DNA from: an uncultured Collinsella sp. | Lineage (GTDB): Bacteria; Actinomycetota; Coriobacteriia; Coriobacteriales; Coriobacteriaceae | NCBI GenBank assembly: GCA_900756765.1 | Contig: CAAELE010000031.1 | Span: 1-44,615, forward strand | DNA: 44,615 nt | Reading direction: 5' to 3' | Shown: positions 43,399 to 44,615 of the stretch, one piece after another | Layout of the letters: each line of letters begins with the position of its first letter | How positions within the stretch are numbered: position 1 is the first letter of the stretch | Made by a program: the position numbers and the translations under genes | The notes under the pieces: generated by a model | Seen by the model: only the letters and a program-made list of their open reading frames with translations | What the model was told of the DNA's origin: nothing | Database searches by the model: none

Positions 43399-43427
43399 AT
43401 TTAAACATGTTTTTGCTGGTAGAACAA
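43399..43427 (-). promoter_or_regulatory. Candidate promoter of the AlbA_2 gene, between the two repeats
   Basis: On the minus strand TTGTTC (43422-43427) and TTAAAT (43399-43404) are 17 bp apart. The two 73-bp repeats lie on either side, one about 45 bp upstream and one about 20 bp downstream. Confidence 0.45.
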
Positions 43428-43470
43428 TCAGTATTGAGACAATACCATGATTGCTTGTCTCTTTGCTGCT

Positions 43471-43543
43471 CAGTTATCTCTCGTATTTATCTCTCGTCTT
43501 TCTGTTATCTCTCGTATTAGTGACGAATGAGAGATGAGAGATA
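43471..43543. repeat. 73-bp repeat, copy 2 (gene-distal)
   Basis: This is the second copy of the repeat, 165 bp from the first. TTATCTCTCGTA-type units recur at 43474, 43487 and 43505, followed by GAGAGATGAGAGATA in the opposite sense. Confidence 0.9.
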
Positions 43544-43591
43544 CGTGAGTGATGGACGAGCGTGGTTTTTTGAACGGTCGGAAAATCCCTC

Positions 43592-43632
43592 AAACAAAAA
43601 ACGGGGCCGGCCTTACGCCGAACCCCGTTTTC
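43592..43632 (-). terminator. Terminator of the PTS IIC gene
   Basis: On the minus strand AAAACGGGG pairs with CCCCGTTTT around an inner GGC/GCC hairpin, followed by TTTTTTGTTTG. It is about 45 bp after the IIC stop, so no further PTS gene follows in this transcript. Confidence 0.9.
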
Positions 43633-43676
43633 AAACGGTCAGTTAGTTATCCAACGCGCGAGCATAGCAGTCAACA

Positions 43677-44333
43677 TTACGCCGCCGCGAACACTCCCAA
43701 GCCCGTTCCGATGATGCAGATTGCAAAGATGCCCAAGATGATCCAAATGGTCTTGACGCCCTTTTTGTACAGGGCGACGCAGGCAAAGGTTGCCAGCAAG
43801 GGCAGCAGACCGGGGAAGATCGAATCGAACAGATCCTGCAGGACAATCTCCGAACCACCCACGTCAAAGGTCAAAGCAGTGGACAGTGAGACCTGTGCCG
43901 CAATCATGGCGCCGATAACGGTCATTCCGAGGACACCGGCAGCATGCGTCATGCGAGACATAAGGTTGCTCTCTTCGGACTGCTGCAAAAACTTGGTTCC
44001 CAGGTCGTAACCCAGATGGGCTGCGACGATACGCGTTGCAAAGTTAATCACGGAGTAGAGAAGGAAGACGGAGACGGGAAGGGCGAGCGCGACGGCAGTT
44101 GCCATGCCCGCACCCGTAATGACGGCAAACGCGCAGCCAAGCACGCCGGAGGCATAGACCTCGGGAGGAACTGCCGCGCCGACCATGATGGCACCCATGA
44201 ACATGGACTCCAAAGCAGCGCCGACGATAACGCCCTGTTGGACATCGCCAAGAATCAAGCCGACAAACAGGCTCGTAAACAGCGGACGACCAAGCATCGT
44301 AATGCCAAATGCTTGCTCGTCCATAGACGCCAT
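43677..44333 (-). pseudogene. Mannose-family PTS IIC component, N-terminus apparently frameshifted
   Basis: The 218-residue frame is a membrane protein with MLGRPLFTSLFVGLILGDVQQGVIVGAALESMFMGA, diagnostic for EIIC of the mannose/sorbose PTS family, which forms the sugar channel with IID. It starts MASMDEQAFG, but family members have about 15-20 more N-terminal residues. Just upstream the other frame encodes VAQFLLVALVAL, a typical IIC start, which would join in frame if one base were added near 44334. That frame also has no ATG, GTG or TTG near it, and ATG 44333 has no ribosome binding site. No IID or other PTS gene follows. A sequencing error is possible. Confidence 0.65.
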
Positions 44334-44394
44334 AATGCGACCAGCGCAACCAGGAGGAACTGGGCAACTATTCTGATTAACCCCAGAAATAAGC

Positions 44395-44433
44395 CTGCAG
44401 GCGAGACGTTCAGAACAGCTCGCCTGCAGGCAA
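44395..44433 (-). terminator. Terminator of the SIS-domain gene
   Basis: On the minus strand GCCTGCAGGCGAG pairs with CTCGCCTGCAGGC around an 11-13-nt loop, followed by TTATTTCT. It lies about 20 bp after the stop at 44453 and before the IIC gene, so the IIC frame needs read-through or its own promoter. Confidence 0.75.
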
Positions 44434-44452
44434 CAGCAGCTATTTGAAAGGA

Positions 44453-44615
44453 TTAGTAGTTCATCTGGTGATAGTAGCGACGCGTGGTGAGCGGGTGGTT
44501 GCGGACGTGCTCGAGGTGGCAGCTCAGGCGCTCGGTGATGGTGTAGGTGACCATCGGGGAGACGATCTTGCGGAACTCGGGGTCGCTGAACGGCAGCTCG
44601 ACCTCGGCGGTGTCG
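44453..44615 (-). CDS. SIS-domain sugar isomerase/deglycase, C-terminal part (partial)
   Basis: The visible 53 residues end in SCHLEHVRNHPLTTRRYYHQMNY. The NHPLTTRRY near the end resembles FrlB-type SIS proteins (fructoselysine-6-phosphate or glucoselysine-6-phosphate deglycases), which commonly go with mannose-family PTS genes. The rest lies beyond the window edge. Codon use is strongly biased towards C-ending codons, as in pyk. The substrate is inferred only from family and neighbourhood. Confidence 0.65.
   Translation of the reverse strand, partial: DTAEVELPFSDPEFRKIVSPMVTYTITERLSCHLEHVRNHPLTTRRYYHQMNY

Noticed and set aside
43306..43543. A CRISPR-like array
   Set aside because: There are only two long copies, made of smaller iterated units with one spacer, and no cas gene is nearby. 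A regulatory repeat fits better.

Overview
The window looks like chromosomal DNA from a high-GC, single-membrane actinobacterium of the class Coriobacteriia. A Collinsella-like gut organism is the best guess. The basis is GC-rich coding sequence, strong GGAGG-type ribosome binding sites, a Tad/Flp pilus locus with no secretin, a T-box-controlled pheST pair, and CbiMQO next to a zinc-dependent phospholipase C family gene. The genus call is inference; no rRNA gene is present to confirm it.

Layout. Bases 1-600 hold the tail of an unknown gene, a tRNA 3'-end-like fragment and tRNA-Leu(CAG). Bases 606-6098 are a minus-strand housekeeping block: tatD, rsmA, metG, rsmI and a GH5-like protein that has lost its expected acid/base residue. 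tRNA-Phe follows, then a two-gene toxin-antitoxin-like pair with a palindrome at its promoter. Bases 7164-16769 are a twelve-gene minus-strand Tad/Flp pilus operon whose genes mostly overlap by 1-30 bases: cpaB, tadZ-like, tadA, tadB, tadC, flp, a small membrane protein, three TadE-like pseudopilins, a large TadG-like protein and a DUF192 protein. Bases 17022-21129 carry rsgA and a calcium-type P-type ATPase, separated by a large imperfect palindrome. pyk (plus strand) follows, then a nuclease-like gene preceded by a perfect 14-bp inverted repeat.

Bases 24526-28168 carry a zinc-dependent phospholipase C-like protein and an ECF metal transporter (CbiM with a CbiN-like tail, CbiQ, CbiO). In front of the transporter is GTGTTAC-N14-GTAACAC, which matches the NikR operator I recall from Desulfovibrio, so nickel is the likelier substrate. 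Bases 28415-32390 are pheT, pheS and a Phe-specific T-box leader. An M32 carboxypeptidase, a structured intergenic element, glmM and an EamA-type exporter follow.

From tRNA-Val(GAC) at 37082 the content becomes accessory: a DUF5710 protein, a Sau3AI/MutH-type restriction endonuclease diverging from a C5-cytosine methyltransferase, an unknown 163-residue protein, and an AlbA_2 (Schlafen-like) ATP-binding protein. The last has two 73-bp repeats flanking its putative promoter. This looks like a small defence island. The right edge holds a mannose-family PTS IIC gene whose N-terminus appears frameshifted, and the end of a SIS-domain sugar deglycase/isomerase.

The most interesting items are the repeat-flanked AlbA_2 gene, the restriction-modification intergenic region with four GATC sites, the NikR-like operator, the shared AQxTxE processing motif of the pilins, the GH5-like protein, and the broken PTS IIC.
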